Shown piece after piece: positions 27,202 to 37,102 of a stretch of DNA of 64,000 nucleotides. How positions within the stretch are numbered: position 1 is the first letter of the stretch; every line of letters starts with the position of its first letter. The notes beneath the pieces are model-generated. The model had not been told where the DNA came from. It was given only the letters and a program-made list of their open reading frames with translations, and ran no database searches. Origin of the DNA: Pseudomonas sp. CCC3.1 (lineage in GTDB: Bacteria; Pseudomonadota; Gammaproteobacteria; Pseudomonadales; Pseudomonadaceae); NCBI RefSeq assembly GCF_034347405.1, contig NZ_CP133778.1, forward strand, positions 4,594,501 to 4,658,500, given 5' to 3'. Both the position numbers and the translations under genes were made by a program.

Positions 27202-28537
27202 CGGTGTTGCTCCGTTGGTGAGCGTCGAGTAAGGCGCTTACCGCTTCAATAGTAAGATTGCGCTCATGCAGAACCCCGAAACCGGGTTGCTCTGCATGAC
27301 GTAAATAGAGGTCGTAATGACCGGGTGCCACCGCCAGCAGCGTCACGGGCGCCACATGCGCTGCCGCGCAAGATCGCCCACAGCCACTCAAATGAACGCT
27401 CAGCGGCCGCGTCAGCTGTGAGGCCAATTGCAGCGCATCCTGTTTGGTATCGGCCAGGCCTTTGACGCAGGCACTCGACCCCGTACACGCGATCAGGTGT
27501 GCCAACGGCTGCGCCGCGTCGCACATCAACCCCAATGCCTGTAGCTCTTGCGTCACCGCAAGCGCATCTTCGGCCCGCAGATTGGGCAGCAGCACGCTTT
27601 GCCAAGGGGTGAAACGCAGCGTGCCATCGCCGTACGTGGTCACCAGTTGCGCCAATCCGCTGAGCATAGAAGCATCCAGCCGACCCAGCGGCGGGACCGC
27701 GCCAATGTAGACCTGGCCTGCTTCACGCTGTGGATAAGTGCCAATGTGCAACGCGCTGGCTGACGATTCTCGTTGCCAATGCGCCACGGGAATCAAGGGC
27801 ACGCTGAGACGCTCGGCCAAGCGCTGCACAAACTGTTGCGCCGGGACCTCCTTAAGCAGGTGCCGCATGCGTGCCTGATCCGGGCGTGCCAGATCCAGAA
27901 ACAGCGTGAGCACGGCCATCACCAACTCATGGCCTTGCGCTTCAGGTACCGCGGCCAGCGCCGGATTGTGCGCTGGGCAACCTGCCAGACCGAATGCCAG
28001 ACACGCTTGCCCTTCAAGCTCAATGGCCGACAACCAGAGATCGTGCGGGTGTTCGAGCATGGCCAGCGTCTCGCCGCCGTCGAGTTGCACTGCGAATTTG
28101 GCCGACAGCTCGGAAAAACGGGGTGTTTGCTCAAGGCTGGCGAGGATGCGTCGGGCCAGCGGCCATGTGTCCAGGCGCCTGTTCGGGTCGATCCCGGCGC
28201 TGGGACTGAGCATCAGATTGCGCACATCGTCACTGGCGGCAGTGGCTGGCCCGAGCCCGGCGGCGAGCAGCGGCTCGATCAGTTCACGATGTTGCGCACC
28301 CACGCCGCGAATTTGCAGGTTACCGCGGTTGGTCGCCTCGATCACACCGCGGCCGTAGCGCTGCGCAACATCGGCCACGGCCTGCGCCTGCGCGGCGGTG
28401 ATTGAACCGCCTGCGAGTTTGACCCGACAAATCCCGCCGTCCATCGCGTCAACAATGCGCAGCAACCCCGGACAGGCCGAGGGGCGCACAGCGGTTTTAG
28501 GCGATTCAGGGAAGGATGGTGTGTTCACGGCAGGCAT
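27194..28537 (-). CDS. cobG: Precorrin-3B synthase (CobG)
   Basis: A 447-residue sulfite/nitrite-reductase-type Fe-S enzyme that hydroxylates precorrin-3A using O2, the step that marks the aerobic cobalamin route. The 4Fe-4S ligands are Cys351 and Cys357 (CTGSSAC) and Cys386 and Cys390 (CGRSC). The N-terminal ferredoxin-reductase half-domain is visible (DGGICRVKLAGGSITAAQAQ, TNRGNLQIRG). First gene of the minus cob operon. A CATAAT at 28557-28562 on the minus strand, about 20 bases before the ATG, is a possible -10 box. No cobalamin riboswitch could be made out. Confidence 0.92.
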   Translation of the reverse strand: MPAVNTPSFPESPKTAVRPSACPGLLRIVDAMDGGICRVKLAGGSITAAQAQAVADVAQRYGRGVIEATNRGNLQIRGVGAQHRELIEPLLAAGLGPATAASDDVRNLMLSPSAGIDPNRRLDTWPLARRILASLEQTPRFSELSAKFAVQLDGGETLAMLEHPHDLWLSAIELEGQACLAFGLAGCPAHNPALAAVPEAQGHELVMAVLTLFLDLARPDQARMRHLLKEVPAQQFVQRLAERLSVPLIPVAHWQRESSASALHIGTYPQREAGQVYIGAVPPLGRLDASMLSGLAQLVTTYGDGTLRFTPWQSVLLPNLRAEDALAVTQELQALGLMCDAAQPLAHLIACTGSSACVKGLADTKQDALQLASQLTRPLSVHLSGCGRSCAAAHVAPVTLLAVAPGHYDLYLRHAEQPGFGVLHERNLTIEAVSALLDAHQRSNTDD

Positions 28538-28584
28538 TACGCTATCTGGGGCCGCGTATTATGCCTGCTTTGCTCTGTTGCATG

Positions 28585-28628
28585 AAAAGTCGCGAGGCAT
28601 ACATCTGATAGATGGGCACGCTCGCGAC
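28585..28628 (-). terminator. Terminator-like hairpin after the toxin-like gene
   Basis: On the minus strand GTCGCGAG (28628-28621) pairs with CTCGCGAC (28596-28589), followed by TTTT (28588-28585). The loop contains an inner CATCT-ATC-AGATG stem. It lies 56 bases after the toxin stop and just before the cobG promoter region, so it may keep the two transcripts apart. Confidence 0.5.
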
Positions 28629-28683
28629 AGGGTTTTATGAACACAACGCCAGCGCTGCTCAGATCAAAGCAGGCGCTACAGCG

Positions 28684-31600
28684 TTACACCACCCACGTTT
28701 CGCGGGGCTTGAAGTACCCCAGCCATGTGAGCAGGACCGTGACCGAATCGGCGTTCATCAAGATGATGTCGGCCCGCGCATTGGGGTCGTTGACGAACAA
28801 TGCCTGCGCTTCGCCAAGGGTTTTGGTGCCGGTACGTTTCAAAAGCTCACTTTGGGCGAAGGGCAACATGTCGCCCAAGGTAGAAGTGCGTGCATCCAGG
28901 GGTTTAAACAGCGCTTGCTGCCCGATCGAGAGACTCAGTTGCTGGTCTCGATAGGTGCGCAAAGCGCTCTTCAGTTCCGTGATCACACCATTGTCTTCGA
29001 CCAGCACTTCTGGAAAAGGAAAGGTCGAGCCCACGTAGTTGATATCAAAGGTATCGAGTGCCAGATGGGTGAATTCATGAATCAACGCCGCTGCGCCGCG
29101 ATGCTTGTCGGTATCGAATGCTCGCCCCTCTTCGGTCCGGATAATCGGGGCCAAATGCGTGTGTCGGTGTTCGAAGAAGCTCGAGTTCAGGTAAATCGGC
29201 CTTTGCACGTCATAGATCCCGGCAATCGCCAGGGTGTCTGTGTCCGGCAGTTCACAGATGGCATACCGATTTGAGTCCACGGGTGAGTATTTCGGGTGCT
29301 GCATCAAGCTCAATACCCGCTCGGATACCTTCTTCAACTTTTCCAGCAGCACAGAACCGATACGTTCGACACTGAAGAACTGCTGGAGAAACGCTTGGGT
29401 GGGTGCACTCAACTCACTCACCGAGTTGACCGACTGCAAATGCGCCTGACAGTCGCTCAAATAGTCCACCGCGTGTTCATGGGCCTCACGAATGAACTGG
29501 GCTTTGACAGGAAACAAACGTTGAATCTTGCGCATGCCAAACGCCGAGATATTCAGGCTGCGCTGAAACAAGGCCGTCACCACCACATTCACCGGTTTAG
29601 AGATCATTGGACCGCCCCCCAGCAAGGGCTCTTTGAGGTCCAGTTCCCAGAGTTGGCGCTGATTACGCTTGACCAGCGGCCCTTGGCGGTCCGGGCCGAT
29701 GTACACGCGCCACCTGTCCCTCCAGGTCACCAGGCGAAAGACCTTGCCGCCTAACGGCACGTAGGAATACGCACTGGCAGGATCGCTGAAAATACCCGTC
29801 TGGGTGTCTTCACTGAGCGCGTTCAGCGCGATGTCGTTCACTTCAAAAGGACGCAGACTCCGTTGTTGCTCATCGCTCAGGCGAGCGGAAGCTAAAGCCA
29901 TGGGCTCAACGTGGCCCATCATCGGTGCCGGGGGTGTTTTTCGTACCGGTTTTAACGCTGTATAGGCCGCACTTAACAGCAATAACCCCGTCGCAAACTC
30001 ACTCAGGGTTGCCCCCCAATGCCCTTCAGCGCCGGACTCGACGGCCGCCTTCAGGTATTGCTCGCTTTGCCAGACCACCAACGGCAACGCCAACTTGCCA
30101 GGCAGCACCAACAGCACAATGTCCGCAATCAGTGACAGCAGGTGTTTGAGCGATGCCCAGTCAGCTTGCGCAACCGTTTTGGACTGATCGCGAGCCTGTT
30201 GCAGCCGCAGTTGCACCGTATCGCGGTAGAGGGTGTGCAGCACATTGCCGGTTACTGCGCGTGTCGCCAGCGTTACCGGCGGATTGGCTTGCAGCGACGA
30301 CGTCAGCGTCGGATCGATGTAACCGATGTGCGGCTCAATGAATCCGCCATGGTCATACACTTTTCTGACACGCGCCTCCAAGCGTGCCAGCACGTACGTC
30401 TGCAACGCAGCCGAACGATACAAATCCTCTAGTAACGCCTGCTCATCGGCGTACTCCTTGAGCACGTAATCTTTGTTGTACAGCGCATAAACAATCAGTG
30501 GCCCGCCGCTCGGCGCAGCAGGGCCGATCAAATACGTTCCTTGCACCGTATCAGGATGACGCCCGGCAATTGCCAGCAACTCCAGCGGGCGGACAACCAC
30601 CGCAGGCTCGCCCAGCGATTCGCGCGCCATGCCGTCGGGGCAGGTAAAAATCTGCTTCACGTAGTGATAGGCCGTTTCACTCAGCGTACCCGTCAGTTTG
30701 GCCTCTAGCGCCTGTTGCAGCACTTGGGCTGGCAACTGCTGGCAGAACAACTGCTGCCGATGCGCGGCGCTTTCTTTGCCCGGTGAGAGTTTTTCTTCAA
30801 GCAGTGATTGATAGCCGGCGCTGGTATCCAGCTTGCGCAGCATGTCGCGTACATAACGGTCATCGAACCCCGCAGGCAACAGCCGATTGTTGAGCGAACG
30901 GTACGAACGAATGCCGGATTCGAGGTTGAAAAAGTTACTCAGGCTGAACCACGTCAGTGGGTGTGTGACCCGCGATACCGCTGCTTGCCCCGCTATTTCC
31001 CCACCCGCAGGTCCCGTGAATTCCACCACACTGATTTCAATCTGATCGGGGTCCAATGCCTGCCCCGGAAAATCCAGGGCTAACCGCTCGGTGAGTCGCT
31101 CGCGTGCGTAAACCAGCAGCTCGGGCACGCCATCGAGATAACTCTCTCCCGTGTCCAGCACCTGTTGATAACGCCACAGGACGTTGGCGTACTCTTGCTG
31201 GTCGGCGTGCGATGCATGAACCAGCCAGCCAGGCAGCGATTGGGCAAAGAGCCAGCTTCGCGCCTGTTCTTGCAGGCCCTCAAGGTTCAGGCCCGTGTGC
31301 ACTGAATGGGTTTGCACATGATTGACCATGCCCTGCGCGGACTTATGGCTGAGCACCGCCTGTTCAAACGCGTACTGCACGTCACGCACTTGCTGTTCAA
31401 TGGCCAGGTTCTGGCTGTTTTCGAGCCAGTGCGTGTTGATCACCGACAGGACAAACCGGGTGCTCGCCACGCCCTCATGCCGCAGATGCGCCAGCAAGGC
31501 TGGATGCACCCGGCGATCAATGCATTCAAGCAACTCCCAGCGCCGGAGGGGGCTGTATAACCGCTCAGATAACGTATCCAGGCACGCCTCAATACCGCTG

Positions 31601-33642
31601 AAACGCTCAAACCCGGTTTGTAAGGTCCAGAGTATGGCGCGGCCCGAGTTCTGTGGATCAGTGCCTCCGCGCTCGGTCATGACCACGCATTGGCTCAGGC
31701 GAATAACGTCCATGAAGCCGTCCAGCCTGAATGACAGCTCGCTTGCATCCGGCACAAATCCGTTAAGGGTGGCCCGATGCGCCCGCTTAGGCTGATCGAG
31801 CAGCGCACTGATCACGCCCACGTCGCCCACGCTGAAAAGCGGATCCAGGCGTTTGAGTTGCAGCGCATAACGCAACGTTGTGCCTCTGAGTTGCGCCAAC
31901 CTCCGGCTACGCGACAAGACGTTCTGCGACCCTTGATCCACGCCGAAAAAAAGCCGTAGCTGCTGGCTGAAACCGGCTAAAAAATCCTCCGCAGCCCGAT
32001 CAAGCATCGGTAACAAGGCGGCACCGTCCAGACTGTCCACGGGCTTTAGCTGCGGGCTGTTACGTTGCGCACTCACACGGACATACGCCGCCTCGCGCGG
32101 CAAGGCATCACAGCCGGTCAAGCGCTCAAGCAAACGCTCGTTCAAGGGCCGCGAAGTCAACGGCTCGGGGGATTTGCGCAACGAGTAGCTGGAATAGGTC
32201 TGAACCACCAGGTCTTGAGGCTTTGAATGCCCTTTGCCCGCCGCCGCAAGCTGAACCGCTAGACGCTCGTCAGCAAAGCCGAACAGGCTCGGTATCGGTT
32301 GCAAGAGCTGTGTGATCTGGGCCTGAAGCGCTTGCAGTTTGTTGTGCAGCAACCGAACCTCACTTGCGCCCAGTGGATGCTGCAAGCGTGGCGCGGGCTC
32401 AGGAGGCGGGTCTAACACAAAACCCGTGGTCCAGCGGCCGTGGGTATCCAGCGTCATGAGTTGCGGGTCGAGCAGGTTGCGGATATCCAATCCATGGTCA
32501 ACCGCCGCGCGAAAACCGACACCCTGCGCGCTGACCTTGCCCATCAGGTACACGGTGTCGCGCAACTGCTTGATCAAAATGGACTGCACCAGCGTCTCGA
32601 ACATGCCAGAGCCAATGAGTTCGACTTCAACAATCACCTCACGCATGACCCGCAGCTCGGCTTGCTCTTCGAGGGCAACGTGACTCATCAAGACTTTTTC
32701 TTTCTGAGTATCTTTTAACCCCGACAACAACGCGTCCCTGAGTTGCGAACGGTTGGCAAACTTTTCCAGGCCGCCACGATTGCCGAACAGAAAGACTTCG
32801 CCCGTGCTGGCTGGCAGGTACGCATTAAACAACCCCGTCAGCTCGATCTGAGCAGTGCCAAACTCCAGCAATAACAGGCGTGCGGGTTGCCAGCGCTCAC
32901 GCCAATGGCCCGCAACACGCGTATTCAGCCGAGGAAACGCTTTGAACTCAGAGAACTGCTCTGGCGACACAACACCCGCGTGCCGGGCCTGCAACAGCCC
33001 ATTGAAAAACCGGTCGCCCACCGCCTGCACACAGCGTTCTCGCAGGCTTAAACCCGCAACATCGGTTGACCAATAAGCCTCGATGGCGACTTTCAGGTCC
33101 TCTGCCTGGGTGTCGTGCAGCGACGGCAATTTGATCAGACAGCGGTTCAGCGCCTCCAGGTTATGCAGCCGCAGATCAAGCACCGACTGGCGCCGCTCGA
33201 CAAATACATTGCCGTTGATCGGCTCACGCTCAAGCCTCAACGTACCGCCCGAGCCAAGCCCCTCCCGCACTTCAACCGGGACAAAACGCAGCACGTCTTC
33301 GCACTGCTGCACGTCGGCCAGGCGCTGTTCAAGTGCGCGGTGCAGCGCTTGCCAAGAGCTGAATGCCTGCAGGCCCGCCACTGGCGAATACAAAAAATGG
33401 CTCATGCCCGGGAGGGGCCCAATCACTGCAAAATAACCGGCCAAATCTGCCAGTGGCGCGTCTGCGGCAGCGATCAGCAACCGATACACGTAGACCTCGT
33501 GATGTTCGGCCAACAGTGTCGACGTCAGCCAATCCGTTGCTTGCACAGTCAACTCACCCGAGGCGCCGAGGCGGGCCACATCATTCATGCATCCATCGCG
33601 CATACCCGCAGTCCAATCGTCTGAGGGAGTCATATCGTTCAT
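28684..33642 (-). CDS. Large dermonecrotic-toxin-like protein with HExxH protease motif
   Basis: A 1652-residue protein that resembles the large DUF6543/dermonecrotic-toxin-like proteins of Pseudomonas, judged by overall character (SLRPFEVNDIALNALSEDTQ, WRVYIGPDRQGPLVKR). No Sec signal is present. Two hydrophobic stretches at about 1167-1187 and 1214-1231 could be a translocation helix pair. Near the C-terminus LIHEFTHLAL (His1522-Glu-Phe-Thr-His1526) is a zinc-metalloprotease HExxH motif, with Glu residues following as possible third ligands. The ATG at 33642 follows AGGAG; the frame is open further upstream. It lies alone between the divergent cob operons. Action on host proteins is inference. 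Confidence 0.78.
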   Translation of the reverse strand: MNDMTPSDDWTAGMRDGCMNDVARLGASGELTVQATDWLTSTLLAEHHEVYVYRLLIAAADAPLADLAGYFAVIGPLPGMSHFLYSPVAGLQAFSSWQALHRALEQRLADVQQCEDVLRFVPVEVREGLGSGGTLRLEREPINGNVFVERRQSVLDLRLHNLEALNRCLIKLPSLHDTQAEDLKVAIEAYWSTDVAGLSLRERCVQAVGDRFFNGLLQARHAGVVSPEQFSEFKAFPRLNTRVAGHWRERWQPARLLLLEFGTAQIELTGLFNAYLPASTGEVFLFGNRGGLEKFANRSQLRDALLSGLKDTQKEKVLMSHVALEEQAELRVMREVIVEVELIGSGMFETLVQSILIKQLRDTVYLMGKVSAQGVGFRAAVDHGLDIRNLLDPQLMTLDTHGRWTTGFVLDPPPEPAPRLQHPLGASEVRLLHNKLQALQAQITQLLQPIPSLFGFADERLAVQLAAAGKGHSKPQDLVVQTYSSYSLRKSPEPLTSRPLNERLLERLTGCDALPREAAYVRVSAQRNSPQLKPVDSLDGAALLPMLDRAAEDFLAGFSQQLRLFFGVDQGSQNVLSRSRRLAQLRGTTLRYALQLKRLDPLFSVGDVGVISALLDQPKRAHRATLNGFVPDASELSFRLDGFMDVIRLSQCVVMTERGGTDPQNSGRAILWTLQTGFERFSGIEACLDTLSERLYSPLRRWELLECIDRRVHPALLAHLRHEGVASTRFVLSVINTHWLENSQNLAIEQQVRDVQYAFEQAVLSHKSAQGMVNHVQTHSVHTGLNLEGLQEQARSWLFAQSLPGWLVHASHADQQEYANVLWRYQQVLDTGESYLDGVPELLVYARERLTERLALDFPGQALDPDQIEISVVEFTGPAGGEIAGQAAVSRVTHPLTWFSLSNFFNLESGIRSYRSLNNRLLPAGFDDRYVRDMLRKLDTSAGYQSLLEEKLSPGKESAAHRQQLFCQQLPAQVLQQALEAKLTGTLSETAYHYVKQIFTCPDGMARESLGEPAVVVRPLELLAIAGRHPDTVQGTYLIGPAAPSGGPLIVYALYNKDYVLKEYADEQALLEDLYRSAALQTYVLARLEARVRKVYDHGGFIEPHIGYIDPTLTSSLQANPPVTLATRAVTGNVLHTLYRDTVQLRLQQARDQSKTVAQADWASLKHLLSLIADIVLLVLPGKLALPLVVWQSEQYLKAAVESGAEGHWGATLSEFATGLLLLSAAYTALKPVRKTPPAPMMGHVEPMALASARLSDEQQRSLRPFEVNDIALNALSEDTQTGIFSDPASAYSYVPLGGKVFRLVTWRDRWRVYIGPDRQGPLVKRNQRQLWELDLKEPLLGGGPMISKPVNVVVTALFQRSLNISAFGMRKIQRLFPVKAQFIREAHEHAVDYLSDCQAHLQSVNSVSELSAPTQAFLQQFFSVERIGSVLLEKLKKVSERVLSLMQHPKYSPVDSNRYAICELPDTDTLAIAGIYDVQRPIYLNSSFFEHRHTHLAPIIRTEEGRAFDTDKHRGAAALIHEFTHLALDTFDINYVGSTFPFPEVLVEDNGVITELKSALRTYRDQQLSLSIGQQALFKPLDARTSTLGDMLPFAQSELLKRTGTKTLGEAQALFVNDPNARADIILMNADSVTVLLTWLGYFKPRETWVV

Positions 33643-33855
33643 TGCTTGCTCCTGAGCAGTGCCAGCGACCCGTCCAAGCGCAGGCCTGCCTTCTATACTC
33701 TGAAGATGGCCCAAACCTGAACGGTCAAGGCACTAGCCCAGTACCACCCAAACAGGCGCTTTATTCCTCAAGGCGCGTATCATGCGGCCCGTGTCTGCCA
33801 GGGCGTTAAAAGTCGGCAGTCCATGAATCATTCGACGTTTATCAAGAGGTTTGGC

Positions 33856-35067
33856 ATGTCGCCCTGGCTAACAGTTGTGGGAATCGGTGAAGAAGGCTTC
33901 AGTGGCTTGGGCAAACGCGCACGCCACGCGCTGATGAACGCGAACAAAGTGTTCGGCGGCCAGCGTCAGCTCGACTTGCTGCCTGCGTGTATCCGCGCCG
34001 AGCGACTGACGTGGCCGAGCCCTTTTTCAATGGCCCCGGTGCTGGATTTACGCCATCAACCGGTGTGCGTATTGGCCAGCGGCGACCCGATGCTGTTTGG
34101 CGTCGGGGCCAGCCTTGCACGACGCATCCCTCGTGAAGAAATGCGCGTGCTGTCATCGCCGTCGTCCTGCTCTTTGGCCGCCGCCCGACTGGGCTGGGCC
34201 TTGCAGGACGTGGTCACGCTGTCGATCGTGGCACGACCGATTGCGGCCCTCAATGCACATCTGCACAGCGGCGTGCGTTTGCTGGTGCTGAGTAATGACG
34301 GCCACAGCCCCGCCGCCATCGCCGCCTTGTTGCGTGAGCGCGGCTTTGGCCCCAGCCGTCTGTGTGTGCTTGAACACGTGGGCGGCGCGGACGAGCGGCG
34401 CATCGAAGCCAGCGCCGATGACTGGACCGATCCGCCCATCGCAGCACTCAACCTGGTGGCCATCGAGTGCCTGGCCGATGCGTCGGCCCAGCCGCTGTCA
34501 CGGGTGGGCGGGTTGCCAGACTCGGCCTTCAAACACGACGGCCAACTGACCAAACGCGACGTGCGCGCCATCACCCTCGCCCGCCTCGCGCCTTTACCCG
34601 GCCAACTGCTGTGGGACGTGGGCGCGGGTAGCGGCTCGATTGGCATTGAATGGATGCGCGCCTACCCGAGCTGCCGCACCTTGGCCATTGAGGCGGATGA
34701 AGGTCGCCAGCAATTGATCGAGCACAATCGCGATGCGCTGGGCGTACCCGGCCTGCAACTGATTCGCGGCAAGGCCCCGCACGCCCTGGAAGGCCTGGAA
34801 CCCCCGGATGCGATTTTCATTGGTGGCGGCGTCACCCGCGAAGGCGTGCTCGACACCTGCTGGCAACAGCTCAAACCCGGCGGGCGGCTGGTGGCCAATG
34901 CCGTGACCCTGCAAAGTGAAATGCTGCTCATGAGCTGGCGCGAGCGCCACGGCGGCGAACTGACCCGTATTCATATTGCCCAGGCACAGCCGCTGGGCGA
35001 GTTCGACACGTGGCGCCAAGCGTTGCCGATTACTCTTTTAGACATGATCAAACCTCTCGATGCGTGA
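33856..35067 (+). CDS. cobL: Precorrin-6Y C5,15-methyltransferase (decarboxylating)
   Basis: A 403-residue fusion of CbiE (about 1-205) and CbiT (about 215-403). CobL methylates precorrin-6Y at C5 and C15 and removes the C12 acetate carboxyl. The CbiE half shows VVGIGEEGFSGLGKRAR and VLASGDPMLFGVGASLA; the CbiT half shows the SAM motif LLWDVGAGSGSIGIEW and AIFIGGGVTREGVLD. The ATG at 33856 has AAGAGGT seven bases upstream; ATG 33823 is possible. A TATCAT at 33778-33783 may be the -10 box. It heads the plus-strand cobL-cbiD-cobK operon and overlaps cbiD by eight bases. Confidence 0.94.
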   Translation: MSPWLTVVGIGEEGFSGLGKRARHALMNANKVFGGQRQLDLLPACIRAERLTWPSPFSMAPVLDLRHQPVCVLASGDPMLFGVGASLARRIPREEMRVLSSPSSCSLAAARLGWALQDVVTLSIVARPIAALNAHLHSGVRLLVLSNDGHSPAAIAALLRERGFGPSRLCVLEHVGGADERRIEASADDWTDPPIAALNLVAIECLADASAQPLSRVGGLPDSAFKHDGQLTKRDVRAITLARLAPLPGQLLWDVGAGSGSIGIEWMRAYPSCRTLAIEADEGRQQLIEHNRDALGVPGLQLIRGKAPHALEGLEPPDAIFIGGGVTREGVLDTCWQQLKPGGRLVANAVTLQSEMLLMSWRERHGGELTRIHIAQAQPLGEFDTWRQALPITLLDMIKPLDA

Positions 35068-36157
35068 CGAAACAGCCGAACAACCCGCGCCCCTGCGCAG
35101 CGGCCTGACCACCGGCAGCTGCGCCACCGCCACCAGCCTCGCCGCCGCCCGCCTGTTACTGAGCGGTATCGGCTACGACGCGGTAGAAATCACCTTGCCC
35201 AAGGGCAAAAAAGTCCAGATGCGCCTGGAGTTCTGCCGCCTGCACGACGGTGGCGCCGAAGCGGGCACGATCAAAGATGCGGGCGACGACCCCGATGTCA
35301 CCCACGGCGCACTACTGTTTTCGCACGTGCGCCTCATCGCTGCGCCCGGCATTGTCTTTGTGGCCGGGCAAGGCGTGGGCACCGTGACCCGCCCGGGGTT
35401 GGTCCTCGGGGTAGGCGAGCCTGCAATCAACCCCGTGCCACGCAAAATGATGACCGAACACTTGCTGCAACTGGCCGCCGAGCAGGGCTACAGGGGCGGC
35501 TTTGAAGTGACCGTGAATGTGCAAGATGGCGCAGCGCTGGCGCTTAAAACCATGAACCCGCGCCTGGGCATCCTCGGTGGGCTGTCGATTCTGGGCACCA
35601 GCGGCATCGTCCGCCCGTTCTCCTGCGCGGCCTACATCGCCTCGATCCATCAAGGCATCGACGTGGCCAAAACCAACGGCTACCTGCACATCGCCGCCTG
35701 CACCGGCAATGCCAGCGAAGACACCATGCGCCGCGTCTACAACCTGCCGGAAATCGCCCTGATCGAAATGGGCGACTTTGTCGGCGCTGTGCTCAAGCAC
35801 GTGCGCAAAGTCCCTGTGGATAAGTTGAGCCTCTGCGGCGGCTTCGGAAAAATCAGCAAACTGGCGGCTGGCCACATGGATTTGCACAGCCGCCATTCCA
35901 GCATCGACCTGCCGCAACTGGCTGAGTGGGCCGCGGCCATCGGCGCCGATGCGGCGCTGCAACAGGCGATCCGCGAGGCCAACACCAGCCAGCAGGCCTT
36001 GGCGATGTGCAGCGCGCAAGGCATCGCCCTGGGTGACGCGGTGTGCCAGCACGCCTTGAATTTCGCCCGCAGCGTGGTCCCTGCGCAGGTGCAAATTGAA
36101 GTCTTTGCCATCGACCGCCAAGGCGCAATCGTCGGCCACGCCGGAGCTTTTGCATGA
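35060..36157 (+). CDS. cbiD: Cobalt-precorrin-5B C1-methyltransferase (CbiD)
   Basis: A 365-residue CbiD protein, with the signature RSGLTTGSCATATSLAAARL at the N-terminus, a GVGTVTRPGL loop and the GNASEDTM motif. In the aerobic pathway of P. denitrificans the C1 methylation is done by CobF; pseudomonads with CobG but CbiD, as here, use a mixed gene set. It overlaps cobL before and cobK after (ATGA), so the three are one operon. Confidence 0.94.
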   Translation: MRDETAEQPAPLRSGLTTGSCATATSLAAARLLLSGIGYDAVEITLPKGKKVQMRLEFCRLHDGGAEAGTIKDAGDDPDVTHGALLFSHVRLIAAPGIVFVAGQGVGTVTRPGLVLGVGEPAINPVPRKMMTEHLLQLAAEQGYRGGFEVTVNVQDGAALALKTMNPRLGILGGLSILGTSGIVRPFSCAAYIASIHQGIDVAKTNGYLHIAACTGNASEDTMRRVYNLPEIALIEMGDFVGAVLKHVRKVPVDKLSLCGGFGKISKLAAGHMDLHSRHSSIDLPQLAEWAAAIGADAALQQAIREANTSQQALAMCSAQGIALGDAVCQHALNFARSVVPAQVQIEVFAIDRQGAIVGHAGAFA

Positions 36158-36882
36158 AGCGCATTTTACTGCTGGGCGGCGTCACCGAAGCCCTGGCCAT
36201 CGCCCGCACACTGGGCCCGCAACACGTCTACAGCCTAGCCGGTGTGGGCCGCGTGCCCACCGACTTACAGTGCAAAGTGCGGGTCGGCGGTTATGGCGGC
36301 GCCGAAGGGCTGGCGCAGTACATCCGCGAGCAGAACATCGAACTGCTGCTGGACGCCACCCACCCCTACGCCGCGCAAATCAGCCAGAACGCCGCCCGTG
36401 CAGCCGCCCTCAGTGGCGTCCCGTGCTGGGCCTTGCGCCGCCCGGCGTGGGTCGCACAAGCGGGCGATGACTGGCGTGAAGTGGCGGACTGGAACGAACT
36501 GGTCGACGCCTTGCGAGCGTTTCGCCGCCCACTGTTCACCTTGGGGCGAGAACCGCTGGCGCACCTGGATGAAATCCCCGAGAACCAGTTCTGGACCTTG
36601 CGCGCGCTGGACGTCTACCCCGGCAATGCCCATTGCGAGGTTATTGGCGCGCGCGGCCCGTTTCTGATTGATGACGAACGTACACTTTTTGACCAACGCA
36701 ACATCGACGTGCTCATCAGCAAAAACAGCGGCAGCAGCGCCACCGAACCTAAACTTGAAGTCGCCCGTGAACGCGGGGTACCGGTGCTTATTTTGCAGCG
36801 CCCGGTGCTGGCAAAGGTCGATCGGGAGTTTGGGGCTGTGGATCAATTGCTGGAGGCTTTAGGTCAGCGGAAGAATTCCTGA
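36154..36882 (+). CDS. cobK: Precorrin-6A reductase
   Basis: A 242-residue NADPH-dependent reductase turning precorrin-6A into dihydroprecorrin-6A. It shows ILLLGGVTEALAIARTLGP at the N-terminus, LLDATHPYAAQIS, and ISKNSGSSATEPKLEVAR near the end. Length matches the family. The start overlaps the cbiD stop. It is the last gene of the plus-strand cob operon; a REP element follows. cobM is not in this window and must lie elsewhere. Confidence 0.94.
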   Translation: MKRILLLGGVTEALAIARTLGPQHVYSLAGVGRVPTDLQCKVRVGGYGGAEGLAQYIREQNIELLLDATHPYAAQISQNAARAAALSGVPCWALRRPAWVAQAGDDWREVADWNELVDALRAFRRPLFTLGREPLAHLDEIPENQFWTLRALDVYPGNAHCEVIGARGPFLIDDERTLFDQRNIDVLISKNSGSSATEPKLEVARERGVPVLILQRPVLAKVDREFGAVDQLLEALGQRKNS

Positions 36883-36894
36883 GCAGCAAACGTC

Positions 36895-36983
36895 TGTGGG
36901 AGCCGGGCTTGCCCGCGATAGTATCGACGCGACTTAACAGAAAAACCGCATCGCCTGCATCGCTGGCAAGCCAGGCTCCCACA
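36895..36983. repeat. REP element of the GTGGGAG class
   Basis: Ends TGTGGGAGCCGGGCTTGCC and GGCAAGCCAGGCTCCCACA form an imperfect palindrome around a 50-base centre (with CGACGCGACTTAACAG). This is a second REP class, different from the TGTAGGAGCGAGCT copies. It separates cobK from the copper genes. Confidence 0.8.
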
Positions 36984-37102
36984 AGGATTGGCGATGGCGG
37001 GCTCTGTAGCCACGCGACATTTCGTCACATACACGGCCTTTTTACTTACACCGCTCATTCAGGCTAAATAGCCGCCTTGATCGCTCCCTTACGGAATTCG
37101 TC

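Noticed and set aside
28538..28683. Search for a cobalamin riboswitch before cobG, and before cobL at 33643-33855
   Set aside because: No B12-box sequence (GCCACTG-like with its conserved partner strands) could be identified in either gap.
28640..33700. Direct repeats flanking the toxin-like gene
   Set aside because: Only short words such as GCCAGCG are shared by both sides; that is expected by chance, so no target duplication is claimed.
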